64,000 nt of DNA from Rarobacter faecitabidus (GCF_006716265.1 NZ_VFOS01000001.1:744001-808000), one strand, 5' to 3'; shown: positions 35,868 to 45,969, numbered from the stretch's first letter. Numbers and translations: made by a program. Notes: a model not told the origin generated them from the letters alone.

Positions 35868-38099
35868 TTGGCAACCACCAACCACGCCAAGCACTACCCA
35901 GTGCGGAAACTGGTGACCCTACTCGTACTGGCAGTGGCAATCGGCGCCACGCTGATCACGGGGCACCTCGTCAAGGACCAGAACCTCAGTCCCGGCCTGG
36001 CTATTGACCTCGCGGGCGGACGGCAGTTCATCCTGACGCCGAAGTCCACCACGGGGCAGGCAGTCACGGAGTCTGATCTCGATCAGGCGATCGCGATCAT
36101 CCGTCAGCGTATCGACGCGTCGGGCGTCGCCGAGGCCGAAATCACCAAGCAGGGTGGCACGAACATCGTCGTCGCACTCCCCGGAGATCCGGGCGAGGAC
36201 ACGAAGGAACTCGTGACCAAGTCGGCGCTCATGCGATTCCGTCCCGTGCTACTCATCGGCGACCCGAGCCCCGTTGACCCGAGCACCGCCCAGGAAGAGG
36301 CGGGGACCGATGGCGCCACTGGCGATGCAACCGTCGGCGGTGATGCCGCGACCGATGGTGGAGCAGCGACCGATGGAGGAGCCGCTACCGAAGGCGATGG
36401 CGCAACTACTGAAGACGATGGTGCCGGGACGAGTGACGAAGGTGCCACCGCCCCGGATGAGGGCACCGCGGACGGCGCACTCTCGAAGGATTCCTCGGCA
36501 ACGTTCCAGCCCGCCGCCTACCCGCTCGCGGCTGGCGACGATGCCGCGACCCAGGGGGAGGCCGATGGGACCGCTACGGACGATGGCGTGGTGACCACCG
36601 ATGCCCCCGCCACGGACGACGCCCCCGCGACGGACGATGCCCCCGCCGCGGAGGATGCCCCCGCCGCGGACGATGGCGTTGTGCCCACGGATGGCACCAC
36701 GACGGACGACGGCACGTCTGGCGACGCCGCGACCGATGACGGTGCGAGCACGGTGCCCGCTGACGACGACCCCATCTGGCAGACCTTCGCCGCACTCGAC
36801 TGCACGCAGGCGTCGTCGCGGCAGGGGACCAACGAGGACGACGCGACGGCCGTGTTCGCGACGTGTGACCCCGACGGCACCGCCAAGTACCTTCTCGGCC
36901 CAGTGGAGATCGAGGGAACGGACATCGCCAACGCGTCGTCCAGCCTCGAGGTGACCCAGAGCGGCCAGACGCTGAACACGTGGCAGGTGAACATGGAGTT
37001 CACCAAGGCGGGCGGCGAGAAGTTCGCTGCGGTCACCAAGCGGATCTCGGCACTGGATGCTCCTCGCAATCAGTTCGCGATGGTGCTCGACGGCCTCGTG
37101 ATCTCGGCTCCATCGGTGGGTCCGGAGTTCTCCGGTGCGGGCATCACGGGCGGCGCGGCCACGATTACGGGTTCCTCGACGGACCCGTTCACGCGCGAAT
37201 CCGCGACCACTCTTGCGAATCAGCTCAAGTTCGGTGCGCTGCCGCTGACGTTCGACATCCAGTCGGACGAGCAGATCTCCGCGACGCTCGGTTCGGAGCA
37301 GCTCGAGAAGGGTCTCATCGCCGGTCTGATCGGTATGATCTTGGTCCTCGTCTACGCGTTGTTCCAATACCGCGTGCTCGGTCTGGTGGTCGTAGCCTCC
37401 CTCGGTGTGGCTGGCATCCTCGCCTACCTGTTCGTCACGCTCCTGTCCTGGCCAGCCGTGCTCGGCCTGCGACTATCACTGCCGGCGATCGCCGGCCTCA
37501 TCGTCGCCATAGGTATCACTGCTGACTCGTTCGTGGTGTACTTCGAGCGCATCAAGGACGAATTGCGTGATGGCCGTCCGCTGGGCGCTGCGCTCGACAC
37601 CGGGTGGTCGCGTGCGAAGCGCACCATCCTGGCGTCCGACGCAGTCAACCTGGCCGCCGCCATCGTGCTCTACCAGCTCGCGGTCGGCGGGGTTAAGGGC
37701 TTCGCGTTCATGCTCGGTCTGACCACCGTCATCGACGTGATCCTCATCTTCTGGTTCACGCACCCCCTGATGGTGATCATGTCCAAGTGGAAGTTCTTCG
37801 CCGAAGGCCACCCCTGGTCGGGCCTCGACCCGCGGAAGTTCGGTGCCGGCGCCATCCAGTATCGGGGCCGAGGTAAGTTCGCCAGGACTGGATCTGCCAC
37901 CGAGGAAGACGAAGCGGCGGAAGCCTCGTCGTCCACCACCCCCGGCGCGCGCGGCACCATTTCGGGCACGGGCGCAACCATGACGATCGCCGAGCGGCGC
38001 GCCCTGGCCGCCAAGAAGAAGTCCGCCGCTGGCGGGAACAGTAGTGACGACTCCGACGCCGACGGCGAGAGCGAGTCCGAGGACGGAGCGCAACTATGA
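35868..38099 (+). CDS. secD: Protein translocase subunit SecD with a large acidic insert
   Basis: A 743-residue membrane protein using proton motive force to drive late steps of Sec export. One N-terminal helix is at about 15-33, with five more at about 490-640; the GLAIDLAGGRQF segment and the C-terminal cluster around TADSFVVYFERIKDELR (conserved in SecD) are present. It is unusually long because residues about 134-302 are almost only Ala, Asp, Thr, Gly and Glu, inserted in the outer P1 region. The start is a TTG at 35868 after a weak AGAGAAG site. It overlaps secF by 4 bases. Confidence 0.94.
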   Translation: MATTNHAKHYPVRKLVTLLVLAVAIGATLITGHLVKDQNLSPGLAIDLAGGRQFILTPKSTTGQAVTESDLDQAIAIIRQRIDASGVAEAEITKQGGTNIVVALPGDPGEDTKELVTKSALMRFRPVLLIGDPSPVDPSTAQEEAGTDGATGDATVGGDAATDGGAATDGGAATEGDGATTEDDGAGTSDEGATAPDEGTADGALSKDSSATFQPAAYPLAAGDDAATQGEADGTATDDGVVTTDAPATDDAPATDDAPAAEDAPAADDGVVPTDGTTTDDGTSGDAATDDGASTVPADDDPIWQTFAALDCTQASSRQGTNEDDATAVFATCDPDGTAKYLLGPVEIEGTDIANASSSLEVTQSGQTLNTWQVNMEFTKAGGEKFAAVTKRISALDAPRNQFAMVLDGLVISAPSVGPEFSGAGITGGAATITGSSTDPFTRESATTLANQLKFGALPLTFDIQSDEQISATLGSEQLEKGLIAGLIGMILVLVYALFQYRVLGLVVVASLGVAGILAYLFVTLLSWPAVLGLRLSLPAIAGLIVAIGITADSFVVYFERIKDELRDGRPLGAALDTGWSRAKRTILASDAVNLAAAIVLYQLAVGGVKGFAFMLGLTTVIDVILIFWFTHPLMVIMSKWKFFAEGHPWSGLDPRKFGAGAIQYRGRGKFARTGSATEEDEAAEASSSTTPGARGTISGTGATMTIAERRALAAKKKSAAGGNSSDDSDADGESESEDGAQL
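36600..36671. repeat. 18-base tandem repeat inside secD
   Basis: Four units encode DAPATD, DAPATD, DAPAAE and DAPAAD in the acidic insert. A second short repeat (GGAATD-type) occurs near 36355-36390. Confidence 0.85.
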
Positions 38100-39202
38100 G
38101 CAAGCTGCGGAACTTTTCCACCTGGTCCAACGACCTGTATACGGGCGCCCGTTCGTACGACATCATTGGCAAGCGCCGCCGCTACTACGTGGCATCGATC
38201 GCTGCCGTGCTGCTGTGCGTGCTGGTCGTCATCCTGCGAGGCGGGTTCAACCTCGGTATCGACTTCAAGGGTGGCGTCGAATTTACCGTGTCCGGCGCGT
38301 CCAGCACGTCGCAGGAAATCGGGATTGATGCGGTCCAGAGCATTATTCCCGAGGAAGTTCCCCGCGTCGCCAACGTCGGGTCATCCGCGGTGCGCATCCA
38401 GACGAGTTCCATCGACGAGGACACCCAGGACAAGGTTCAGCAGGCGCTGGCCGATGCCTACGGCGTCAACCTCTCGGAGGTATCCAAGTCCTCGATCGGC
38501 CCGAGCTGGGGAAGCGACGTCTCCGGCAAGGCACTGCAGGGAATGATCGGCTTTATCATCCTGGTGTCGCTGGTCATGGTTATCTACTTCCGGAGCTGGC
38601 AGCTCGCCACCTCGGCGGTGATCTCCTTGCTGCACGACCTCGCAATTACGGCGGGCGTCTACGCGGCTGTCGGTTGGGAGATCACCCCGGCCACCGTGAT
38701 CGGCTTCCTGACGATTGCCGCCTACTCGGTTTACGACAAGGTCGTGGTGTTCGACAAGATCCGCGAGAACACCTCGGAGATCCTGGAGCAATCGCGAACC
38801 ACCTACGCCGAACAGTCGAACCTTGCGGTCAATCAGACCCTCGTGCGGTCGATCAACACGTCGATCCTCGGCCTGCTGCCCGTGAGTTCGATCCTGTTCA
38901 TCGGTGCGTTCATCCTCGGTGCGGGCACGCTGCGCGACCTCGCGCTGGCTCTGTTCGTCGGTATGGCGGTCGGGGCGTACTCCTCGATCTTCCTAGCACC
39001 TCCGCTCGACGCCACGCTGCGTGGCCTGTCCGCGAAGTACAAGGCGCACGAACGGTCAGTGTTCGCATTGCGCGAGCGTGTTGCCACCTCGGATGCGGTC
39101 ACCGTTGATGACCTGCTGCTGGCCGGCGGCGCTGACGTGCACCTCGTGCCGGGGCGCCACCTCGGTACCGGCTCCCAGCCGCGTAAGCGCCGTAAGAAGT
39201 AA
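38096..39202 (+). CDS. secF: Protein translocase subunit SecF
   Basis: A 368-residue partner of SecD with six predicted helices. It has the family segment GIDFKGGVEFTV after the first helix (about 60-71) and the conserved YDKVVVFDKIREN near 215-227. ATGA overlap with secD implies coupled translation. The C-terminus has a short basic tail (PRKRRKK) in the cytoplasm. Confidence 0.95.
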   Translation: MSKLRNFSTWSNDLYTGARSYDIIGKRRRYYVASIAAVLLCVLVVILRGGFNLGIDFKGGVEFTVSGASSTSQEIGIDAVQSIIPEEVPRVANVGSSAVRIQTSSIDEDTQDKVQQALADAYGVNLSEVSKSSIGPSWGSDVSGKALQGMIGFIILVSLVMVIYFRSWQLATSAVISLLHDLAITAGVYAAVGWEITPATVIGFLTIAAYSVYDKVVVFDKIRENTSEILEQSRTTYAEQSNLAVNQTLVRSINTSILGLLPVSSILFIGAFILGAGTLRDLALALFVGMAVGAYSSIFLAPPLDATLRGLSAKYKAHERSVFALRERVATSDAVTVDDLLLAGGADVHLVPGRHLGTGSQPRKRRKK

Positions 39203-39208
39203 TTCCTG

Positions 39209-39760
39209 ATGACACCTGACGCGGTGGATCGGATCAGGGCCCTGGTTCGGGATGTCCCGAATTTTCCCGAGCCAGGGGTCATGTTCCGGGATCTCACGGG
39301 AGTATTCGCCAGCGCCCAAGGCTTGCGGGACACCGCGGATGCGATCATCGCGACCGCTCCCGAGGGGATCGAACTCATCGCCGGCCTGGACGCGCGGGGC
39401 TTCATCGTGGGCGCGACCGTCGCCGCGCGACTGGGCATCGGTTTCGTACCCGTGCGCAAGGCGGGCAAGCTTCCGCCGCCTACGACCGCCATCTCGTTCG
39501 ACCTGGAGTACGGCAGGGCCACCTTCGAGCTACGCGATACGACGGTGAATGCCGGTCAGCGGGTGCTGGTGGTGGACGACCTGCTGGCAACGGGCGGTAG
39601 CGCCCGGGCAGCGGGCGCGTTGCTGCGCAGGTCCGGCGCTCACCTGCTGGGATACAGCTTCCTCGTAGAGTTGATCGGGCTGGCTGGGCGCGAGTCGCTC
39701 GAGGCGGATCCGGAGGCTGGCGGGGTTCCGGTGCACAGCGTCCTCACCCTCCCAGCGTAA
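39209..39760 (+). CDS. apt: Adenine phosphoribosyltransferase
   Basis: A 183-residue purine-salvage enzyme making AMP from adenine and PRPP. It has the PRPP loop [13 protein letters not shown] (about 114-126), the early segment [17 protein letters not shown] and [11 protein letters not shown]. The gene starts 6 bases after secF. It can reuse adenine, and functionally complements the nucleoside locus upstream. The secDF-apt-relA order is conserved in actinobacteria. Confidence 0.95.
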   Translation: MTPDAVDRIRALVRDVPNFPEPGVMFRDLTGVFASAQGLRDTADAIIATAPEGIELIAGLDARGFIVGATVAARLGIGFVPVRKAGKLPPPTTAISFDLEYGRATFELRDTTVNAGQRVLVVDDLLATGGSARAAGALLRRSGAHLLGYSFLVELIGLAGRESLEADPEAGGVPVHSVLTLPA

Positions 39761-39818
39761 ACTTGCCTCCACACCCCTGAGCGGGTGTACGGCCGTCGAT
39801 GGTGTGTGGGGAGGGATC

Positions 39819-42143
39819 ATGAGCCAGGACGATAAGCTGCCTCGCGAGGATGAGGTGAGTGACGCCGAGTCTGGAAGCCAGACGAGCGGAATTCGCCAGC
39901 GGCTCGTGCGATTCGGTGCGCGTACGGGATCTGCTCCGGAGATTGAACCACTCTTGCGGGCGCTGCACGAGCAGCACCCCAAGGAAGACACCACGCTCGT
40001 GGAGCGGGCCTACGTCACAGCGGAAAAGGCCCACCGCGGGCAGGTCCGCCGCAGCGGCGATCCGTACATCACCCACCCCGTGGCCGTTGCCACCATCCTC
40101 GCTGAACTCGGGATGACGGCCACCACACTGGCGGCGGCCCTGCTGCACGATACGGTCGAGGACACCGACTACACGCTCAAGAAGCTGCGAGCGGAGTATG
40201 GCGAAGAGATCGCCATGATGGTCGATGGCGTAACAAAACTCGACAAGGTCACTTATGGTGCGGCGGCGCAAGCGGAGACGGTCCGCAAGATGGTCGTCGC
40301 GATGGCGCGCGACATTCGCGTCCTGGTCATCAAACTCGCCGACCGGTTGCATAACGCACGCACGTGGAAGTTCGTGCCCGCCGCCTCCGCGGAGGCGAAG
40401 GCGCAGGAGACCCTGCAGATCTACGCACCACTTGCCCACCGCCTCGGCATGAATACCGTGAAGTGGGAACTCGAGGATCTCTCGTTCGCCACCCTGTATC
40501 CGAAGATCTATGCCGAGATCGTGCACCTGATCGCCGAGCGCGCGCCGGCGCGCGAGGAGTATCTGACGGTGATTCGTCAGCAGATCCTCGATGCATTGAA
40601 GGGCGCCAAGATCCGGGCCACGGTGACTGGCCGGCCGAAGCACTATTACTCGGTCTATCAGAAGATGATCGTGCGCGGTCACGAGTTCAGCGAGATCTAC
40701 GATCTGGTGGGCACCCGGGTGCTAGTCGACAGCGTGCGTGACTGCTTCGCAGTCTTGGGCATCCTGCACGAGCGGTGGAAGCCGGTCCCCGGCAGGTTCA
40801 AGGACTACATCGCCATGCCCAAGTTCAACATGTATCAGTCGCTGCATACGACCGTGATCGGGCCCGGCGGCAAACCCGTGGAGATCCAGATCCGCACTCA
40901 CGAGATGCACCGCCGAGCCGAGTACGGCGTGGCGGCGCACTGGAAGTACAAGGCGAGCGGCCGCGGCGAGAACGCCGGTGGCGGTGGCGGCGACATGACG
41001 TGGCTGCGACAACTCGTCGATTGGCAGAAGGAAACCGCCGACCCAACCGAGTTCCTGGAGTCGCTCCGGTTCGAGATCTCGGGGTCCGAGGTGTACGTGT
41101 TCACTCCTCGCGGCGAGGTGATGGCGCTACCGCAGGGTGCTACGCCGGTCGACTTCGCGTACGCGGTGCACACGGAGGTGGGGCATCGGACGATGGGTGC
41201 GCGGGTCAACGGCAAGCTCGTGCCGCTCGACTCGACGCTGGAGAACGGCGATACCGTCGACATCCTGACATCCAAGGCGCAGAATGCCGGGCCGAGCCGC
41301 GACTGGCTGGCATTCGTCAACAGCCCGCGCGCGCGCAACAAGATCCGCCAGTGGTTCTCTAAGGAACGCCGAGAAGAGGCGATCGAACAGGGCAAGGACG
41401 CGATCGCCAAGGCCATGCGGAAGCAGAACCTGCCGATGCAGCGCCTGCTGACGCAGGAATCTCTCATCGCCCTCGCGGACGAACTGCGCTACGGGGATGT
41501 CTCCTCGCTCTACGCGGCAGTGGGCGATGGCCTGATCTCCGCCGCCAACGTCGTGCACCGGCTCGTTCAATCCATCGGCGGTGAGACGAGCGCGGAGGAG
41601 GACGTCGCGGAGGTCACTCGCCCTGGAAACAAGGCGCGCCGAGGGCGCACGGGTGACCCCGGCGTCATAGTCAAGGGCGTTGACGACGTATGGGTGAAAC
41701 TGGCGCGATGTTGCACGCCAGTTCCCGGCGACGAAATCGTCGGCTTCATTACGCGGGGGCAGGGGGTGTCCGTTCACCGAAGCGACTGCGCCAACGTGGC
41801 TGGCCTGCGCAATCAGCCAGAGCGCATGGTCGAGGTGTCCTGGTCGGACGCTGGCGGTTCGGTGTTCCTCGTGCAGATCCAGGTTGAGGCTCTCGATCGG
41901 CCGCGCTTGCTCTCGGACGTCACGAGGGTGCTGTCCGATCACCACGTGGACATCCTGTCCGCCACTGTCACCACAACGTCCGATCGGGTGGCGATCTCCC
42001 GGTTCGTGTTCGAGATGGCCGAGCCGGGCCACCTTAAGACTGTGCTCGCCGCGGTACGCAAGATCGAGGGCGTCTTCGACGTCTATCGCATCACCGGATC
42101 GCGGGCGGCCGACCACGCCCCGCACATGCTGGCGCAGCCCTGA
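39819..42143 (+). CDS. relA: Bifunctional (p)ppGpp synthetase/hydrolase
   Basis: A 774-residue Rel enzyme that makes and degrades the stringent-response alarmones. HD hydrolase domain: His86, His110-Asp111 and Glu114-Asp115 in LLHDTVEDT. Synthetase: [13 protein letters not shown] and the substrate loop [50 protein letters not shown] zinc-finger-like region [18 protein letters not shown] and a C-terminal ACT domain follow. Both catalytic halves look intact, so it is a true bifunctional Rel. The start is the ATG at 39819 with GGAGGG upstream. It converges on the AbiEi-like gene. Confidence 0.96.
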   Translation: MSQDDKLPREDEVSDAESGSQTSGIRQRLVRFGARTGSAPEIEPLLRALHEQHPKEDTTLVERAYVTAEKAHRGQVRRSGDPYITHPVAVATILAELGMTATTLAAALLHDTVEDTDYTLKKLRAEYGEEIAMMVDGVTKLDKVTYGAAAQAETVRKMVVAMARDIRVLVIKLADRLHNARTWKFVPAASAEAKAQETLQIYAPLAHRLGMNTVKWELEDLSFATLYPKIYAEIVHLIAERAPAREEYLTVIRQQILDALKGAKIRATVTGRPKHYYSVYQKMIVRGHEFSEIYDLVGTRVLVDSVRDCFAVLGILHERWKPVPGRFKDYIAMPKFNMYQSLHTTVIGPGGKPVEIQIRTHEMHRRAEYGVAAHWKYKASGRGENAGGGGGDMTWLRQLVDWQKETADPTEFLESLRFEISGSEVYVFTPRGEVMALPQGATPVDFAYAVHTEVGHRTMGARVNGKLVPLDSTLENGDTVDILTSKAQNAGPSRDWLAFVNSPRARNKIRQWFSKERREEAIEQGKDAIAKAMRKQNLPMQRLLTQESLIALADELRYGDVSSLYAAVGDGLISAANVVHRLVQSIGGETSAEEDVAEVTRPGNKARRGRTGDPGVIVKGVDDVWVKLARCCTPVPGDEIVGFITRGQGVSVHRSDCANVAGLRNQPERMVEVSWSDAGGSVFLVQIQVEALDRPRLLSDVTRVLSDHHVDILSATVTTTSDRVAISRFVFEMAEPGHLKTVLAAVRKIEGVFDVYRITGSRAADHAPHMLAQP

Positions 42144-42156
42144 CCGGGACCATTTA

Positions 42157-42960
42157 TCAGCCGTTCCAATACCTGAATGCCTCCAGGGTCGCGATCCCCT
42201 GGAGCCGCCCCCGCCATCGCTGCATGGACTCCAGGCGCTGAGCGACTGCATTGAGGTCCACCCCGTCGTTCTGGAATGCCGACAGCGCGGCGAAGATGGC
42301 GCTACCGCGAACCACGCACAGCAGGTCGAGCACGGTCCGCTCCGGCGAGGTCACGAGGAGAGGCTTGCCGAGTGACGATTTGACCTGCTGCAGGTCTCCC
42401 GCGCGAAAGCGCGTCTGACGCAGCGAACAGTCCATGGTAGAGCGGACGATTGGCCGCGTTCTGGCCGCCGGGTACAGGCAGGTGACCGGTCCTCGATGAA
42501 TTTCGCGCCAGTGCTTGATGCTTGCATCTTTGGGAATGAGCCCCGCGAGCTTCGATCCGATGTCCGCATACCTGATCCACGCGGCACTCGTATCTCCGAT
42601 GACGGCTCCCGGCGGGCAATGCTCCGAGAGGGCGTGCGCGCGCAGTCCCGGCGTCGCGGCGGAATCGGCAACGCGAGCGACCACGTTGGTCAAGGGCACG
42701 AGATGGCGACGCCGGATCAGGTCGTCCCAGGCGTGGCGGTCCAGGAGCCGAGAGCGATGAACGAGCGCCGCTCGCGGATCGACGTCGCGCTCGTGGTGAA
42801 CGCGCCGGAGGTGCCGAGACCGCGGAGAGCTCTGATCGAGAGGCACGGGGAGAGGCCCGGAGTGCGGCGCGGAGAGAGGCTCTAGGAGAGGTGCGGAGTG
42901 AGGTCCGGAGTGCGGCGCGGGGGAAGTGGTGTTCCGGAGATTGGCTGAGGCAGCTGGCAT
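42157..42960 (-). CDS. AbiEi-like (type IV antitoxin family) protein, no toxin partner
   Basis: About 267 residues from the ATG at 42960; the start is uncertain. Its frame is open to 43083, but that part crosses the DUF349 terminator. The N-terminus (about 10-50) is a Pro/Ser/His repeat (APHSGPHSAPLLEPLSAPHS). A central region then carries the pattern of AbiEi-like actinobacterial proteins: a winged-helix-like DDLIRRRHLVPL, GAVIGDTSAAWIRY, and VTSPERTVLDLL near the end. True AbiEi represses its operon and neutralises the AbiEii nucleotidyltransferase, but no such toxin gene is adjacent; relA converges 13 bases away. It may be a solo regulator. The family call is from pattern only. Confidence 0.6.
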   Translation of the reverse strand: MPAASANLRNTTSPAPHSGPHSAPLLEPLSAPHSGPLPVPLDQSSPRSRHLRRVHHERDVDPRAALVHRSRLLDRHAWDDLIRRRHLVPLTNVVARVADSAATPGLRAHALSEHCPPGAVIGDTSAAWIRYADIGSKLAGLIPKDASIKHWREIHRGPVTCLYPAARTRPIVRSTMDCSLRQTRFRAGDLQQVKSSLGKPLLVTSPERTVLDLLCVVRGSAIFAALSAFQNDGVDLNAVAQRLESMQRWRGRLQGIATLEAFRYWNG

Positions 42961-42984
42961 TGCTCTAGCGTGTCCGAAGACATC

Positions 42985-43014
42985 ACAGCCCGCGAGCGAA
43001 CGCTCGCGGGCTGT
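42985..43014 (-). terminator. Perfect hairpin terminator of the DUF349 gene
   Basis: A 30-base perfect palindrome (14-base arms, AA centre), about 160 bases past the DUF349 stop. Its position argues that the AbiEi-like gene starts downstream of it at 42960. Confidence 0.78.
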
Positions 43015-43171
43015 GGATAACTCGATTGGGGCCTGTCCCCTCGAAGTCGTCGCTCCGGGGATCACGTTCGGATCCGCTCGCACGAGATGCTCCCGGCGAT
43101 CAGTTCGTGCGACCTACTCGCCGTGCGGTCGGTCGCGTGGCGCGCAGGGGAGGATACTTAGCGCCCGGTCT

Positions 43172-45013
43172 CTACGAGTCGCCGGCGGCCTTCTCGATCT
43201 GGGACAGCCACGATCGGCGTGCGGCCAGGCCATCCTCGATCTCCCGTATCGCCTTGGCATCGCCCGCGCTGGTCGCGGCGGCCAGGTCGGCCTCAAGCCG
43301 CTCAATCGCCTCGGTGAGCTGCGCCGACATTCCCGTCGCGCGCGCCTTGACCTCGGGATTCGAGCGCTTCCACTGATCGTCCTCGAAATCGCGAACGGCG
43401 GTTTCCACGGCACGCAGCCGGGCCTCGACGCTGTGCATCGATTCGCGCGGAACCTTGCCGGCTGCTTCCCAGCGGTCCTGGACGTCGCGCAGGCGCGTCT
43501 TGGCGAACTGGATGTCCGTGATCGGGAGAAGAGCCTCCGCCTCGACGAGTAGAGCCTCCTTGACCTTCAGGTTCTCGGCGAACTCGGCATCAAGCTGCGA
43601 GGAGGCCGCGTTGCGAGCCGTGAAGAACTTGTCCTGGGCGGCGCGGAATCGGCTCCACAGGGCATCGTCGTCGCGGCGCCCGGCGTGGCCCGCCTGCTTC
43701 CATTGAGCCATCAGATCGCGGTAAGCGGCGGCGGTGTCGCCCCAGGCGATCGAGGTCGAGAGTTTCTCGGCTTCTGCGATGAGCTTCTCCTTGGCAGCCT
43801 TGGCCTTGGTGTGCTGCTCCTCGAGCGATGCGAAGAAGTGGCGGCGCTCACGGTCGAACGCCGTGCGGGCGTGCGAGAAACGCTTCCATAGCGCGTCCTC
43901 CGTCGGCCTATCGATGCGTGGCCCGGTCTTCTGAGCGTGCTTCCACCGGTCGAGCAGACCGTGCATCTTCTCCGAGGCGGTCTTCCACTGGACGCGCGAG
44001 GGGTCCGCTGCGGCGAGTGCCTCGGCGGCGTCCACGATCGCGGTGCGCTCGACAACGGCCTGTTCACGGGCGGCCTTGCGCTCCGCCTCGGCCACCTCGG
44101 CCTGCTGGGCCGCGGTCTTCTCGAGTTCGACGAGTTTGCTACGCAACGACGGAAGATCTCCCACGGCGTGTGGCTCTTGCAGTTCCTCCGTCAGGGACTT
44201 CAGGGTCGCCGTCGCGTCATTGGGAGTGACGGAACCGGCACTCAAGCGAGTTTCGAAGAGCGTCACCTTGGTCCGCAGGTCGAGGTAGCGCCTTACGTAC
44301 AGGTCGAGAGCCTCGTCGGCGGCGGTAGCGCCGGGGACCTGGCCTACTACCCGAACGGTCTCGCCGTCGCGCACCGAGACGGTGCCGTCCTCCGCGACCG
44401 TGCCGAACTTCTTGGCCTCCGCGATCAGCTCGGCGTCATCGGCTGGCGGCGCGGTGGGCGCGGACGCGGCCGGGGCGACCGCCGATGGAGCGGGTCCGGG
44501 ACGAGTGGCCCGAAGCGCGGTCGGCTTCGGCACCGGTCGCGGCTTGGGAGTAGGGGCTGGAGTCGATGTCGCAGGCTTGCTGTCGGTGTCTGGGGTCTGA
44601 GCCTCGGCCGCGACGGACGCGACGTTTGATTCCCCGGCAATGGGTGTGGCGGGCGCCGCTGTCTCGGCGGGCGCCGCTTCTTCGGCGGATGCGTCATCGG
44701 TAGGAGCAGAAGTCGCGGCGCTGCCCGTCTCTTCGGCGGGTGCAGCGGGCTCAGCTGCCTCGGCGACAGCGGCGGGCTCAGCTGCCTCGGCGGGTTCGGA
44801 GGCATCCCCAGTACCCGCGTCCGCGACCTCGGCCTGCGCAGCGGCATCGCTTGCCGCGGTCTGTGAGCCGTCGGCGGTTGCCTCGCCAGCGGCCGGAGCA
44901 GAATCCACTTCGGCTGCCTGAGTGCCCTGATCAACCGTTTCCTGCGCGGGGGCCTCGTCGGTTGCCTCGGCTGCGGGAACGTTCTGGACTTCGGTGTCTG
45001 GGCTCTCGCTCAT
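43172..45013 (-). CDS. DUF349 repeat protein with acidic N-terminal tail
   Basis: A 613-residue protein. Residues 1 to about 200 are Ala/Glu/Pro/Thr-rich low-complexity sequence with few aromatic residues. The rest (about 205-600) is coiled-coil DUF349 repeats, each with a W-x-x-L-x-x-x-W-K pattern, such as YRDLMAQWKQAGHAGRRDDD and LWSRFRAAQDKFFTAR. The function of DUF349 is unsettled. The position between relA and hisS is conserved in actinobacteria, which helps place the gene, but gives no role. It is divergent from the metallo-hydrolase gene. Confidence 0.88.
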   Translation of the reverse strand: MSESPDTEVQNVPAAEATDEAPAQETVDQGTQAAEVDSAPAAGEATADGSQTAASDAAAQAEVADAGTGDASEPAEAAEPAAVAEAAEPAAPAEETGSAATSAPTDDASAEEAAPAETAAPATPIAGESNVASVAAEAQTPDTDSKPATSTPAPTPKPRPVPKPTALRATRPGPAPSAVAPAASAPTAPPADDAELIAEAKKFGTVAEDGTVSVRDGETVRVVGQVPGATAADEALDLYVRRYLDLRTKVTLFETRLSAGSVTPNDATATLKSLTEELQEPHAVGDLPSLRSKLVELEKTAAQQAEVAEAERKAAREQAVVERTAIVDAAEALAAADPSRVQWKTASEKMHGLLDRWKHAQKTGPRIDRPTEDALWKRFSHARTAFDRERRHFFASLEEQHTKAKAAKEKLIAEAEKLSTSIAWGDTAAAYRDLMAQWKQAGHAGRRDDDALWSRFRAAQDKFFTARNAASSQLDAEFAENLKVKEALLVEAEALLPITDIQFAKTRLRDVQDRWEAAGKVPRESMHSVEARLRAVETAVRDFEDDQWKRSNPEVKARATGMSAQLTEAIERLEADLAAATSAGDAKAIREIEDGLAARRSWLSQIEKAAGDS

Positions 45014-45211
45014 GACGGTTCTGACTCCTCAAGATGAGCACCTCCAGATGGTCTGGAAGGTGCCGAAACGGTCTCGCATACCGCAGCAGCGAGACGGACA
45101 CATGCATGGTGTACCGGTCCATTGTATGAATCTTTCCGCGAGTGTCACACACAAATGGTCACGGCCCGGTATCAAATCGCGTAAAGCCGGCCACCCCGAC
45201 CGTCATGGGAC

Positions 45212-45217
45212 TAGTGT
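45212..45217 (+). promoter_or_regulatory. Predicted -10 of a leaderless metallo-hydrolase promoter
   Basis: TAGTGT lies 8 bases before the ATG at 45226, consistent with a transcript starting at the start codon. Confidence 0.45.
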
Positions 45218-45225
45218 CAGATGCC

Positions 45226-45969
45226 ATGAGCGACGCCCGATACCCCACTCACCTATGTCTCCAAGCGCCCGTATTCGCAACGAATTCGATCATTGTGGAG
45301 ACAGGAGGATCGGCCGTCATCGTCGATGCCGGGGCAGGCGTTGCCGCAGCCGTGCTGCAACAAATCGAAAAAACCGGCTGGACGCCGATCGCGATCCTCA
45401 TCACCCACGGCCACGTCGACCACACCTGGGATGCGGCTCACCTGTCTGTGGCATTGGGAATCCCCGTGCTCGTTAGCGACGCCGACCGGTACCAGTTCGA
45501 CGATCCGTTCGGACTCGATCCGGCGCATCCCGAACGTCGGGACGACCACGGCATGCTCGTGCGGGCGTTCGGCCAGCACGGCCTGCACCCCGGCGACTTC
45601 CAGGTGCCGGAGACCCTGCACACGCTGGGTTCGGACGAGGGCCGCGAAGCGCTCGTCCGCATCGCAGGACTATGGGAGGGCGGTTTCCGCGCCATACCCG
45701 CCCCCGGCCATACCCCCGGCGCCACGCTGTACGAGTTCAGCGGTGCTGCCATGAGCCCGCTGGTGTGCACCGGCGACGTCCTCTTCCGCTCGTCCATTGG
45801 CCGTACCGACCTGCCGGGCGGAGATCACATCGTCATGCAGGCGACTCTGACCCGCCTCGCTGCCGAGATTCCGGGAGACGCCCTCATCATCCCCGGCCAT
45901 GGCCCCGCCACCACGATGGCACGCGAACTCGGCGTCAACCCCTACCTGCGTGGCATCAGCGGCGTCTAG
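45226..45969 (+). CDS. Metallo-beta-lactamase-fold hydrolase (glyoxalase II-like)
   Basis: A 247-residue protein with the MBL core. HxHxDH appears as THGHVDHTWD (about 65-74), then the second ligand in PAPGHTPGA, a bridging Asp in VCTGDVLFRSSIGRTDL, and the distal His in IIPGHGPAT. This motif order is that of glyoxalase II-type thioesterases; the substrate is unknown. ATG 45226 is chosen because a -10 lies 8 bases upstream; ATGs at 45205 and 45142 are alternatives. It precedes hisS, as in many actinobacteria, where the two may be cotranscribed. Confidence 0.88.
   Translation: MSDARYPTHLCLQAPVFATNSIIVETGGSAVIVDAGAGVAAAVLQQIEKTGWTPIAILITHGHVDHTWDAAHLSVALGIPVLVSDADRYQFDDPFGLDPAHPERRDDHGMLVRAFGQHGLHPGDFQVPETLHTLGSDEGREALVRIAGLWEGGFRAIPAPGHTPGATLYEFSGAAMSPLVCTGDVLFRSSIGRTDLPGGDHIVMQATLTRLAAEIPGDALIIPGHGPATTMARELGVNPYLRGISGV

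Noticed and set aside
36600-36671. Possible CRISPR-like or minisatellite array
   Set aside because: The 18-base units have no spacers, encode a reading frame and sit inside secD.
36249-37367. A 372-codon minus-strand frame rich in G/R/V opposite the SecD insert
   Set aside because: A product of the low-complexity repeat read backwards; secD is certain.
42961-43083. A longer N-terminus for the AbiEi-like protein
   Set aside because: It would place the DUF349 terminator palindrome inside the coding sequence.
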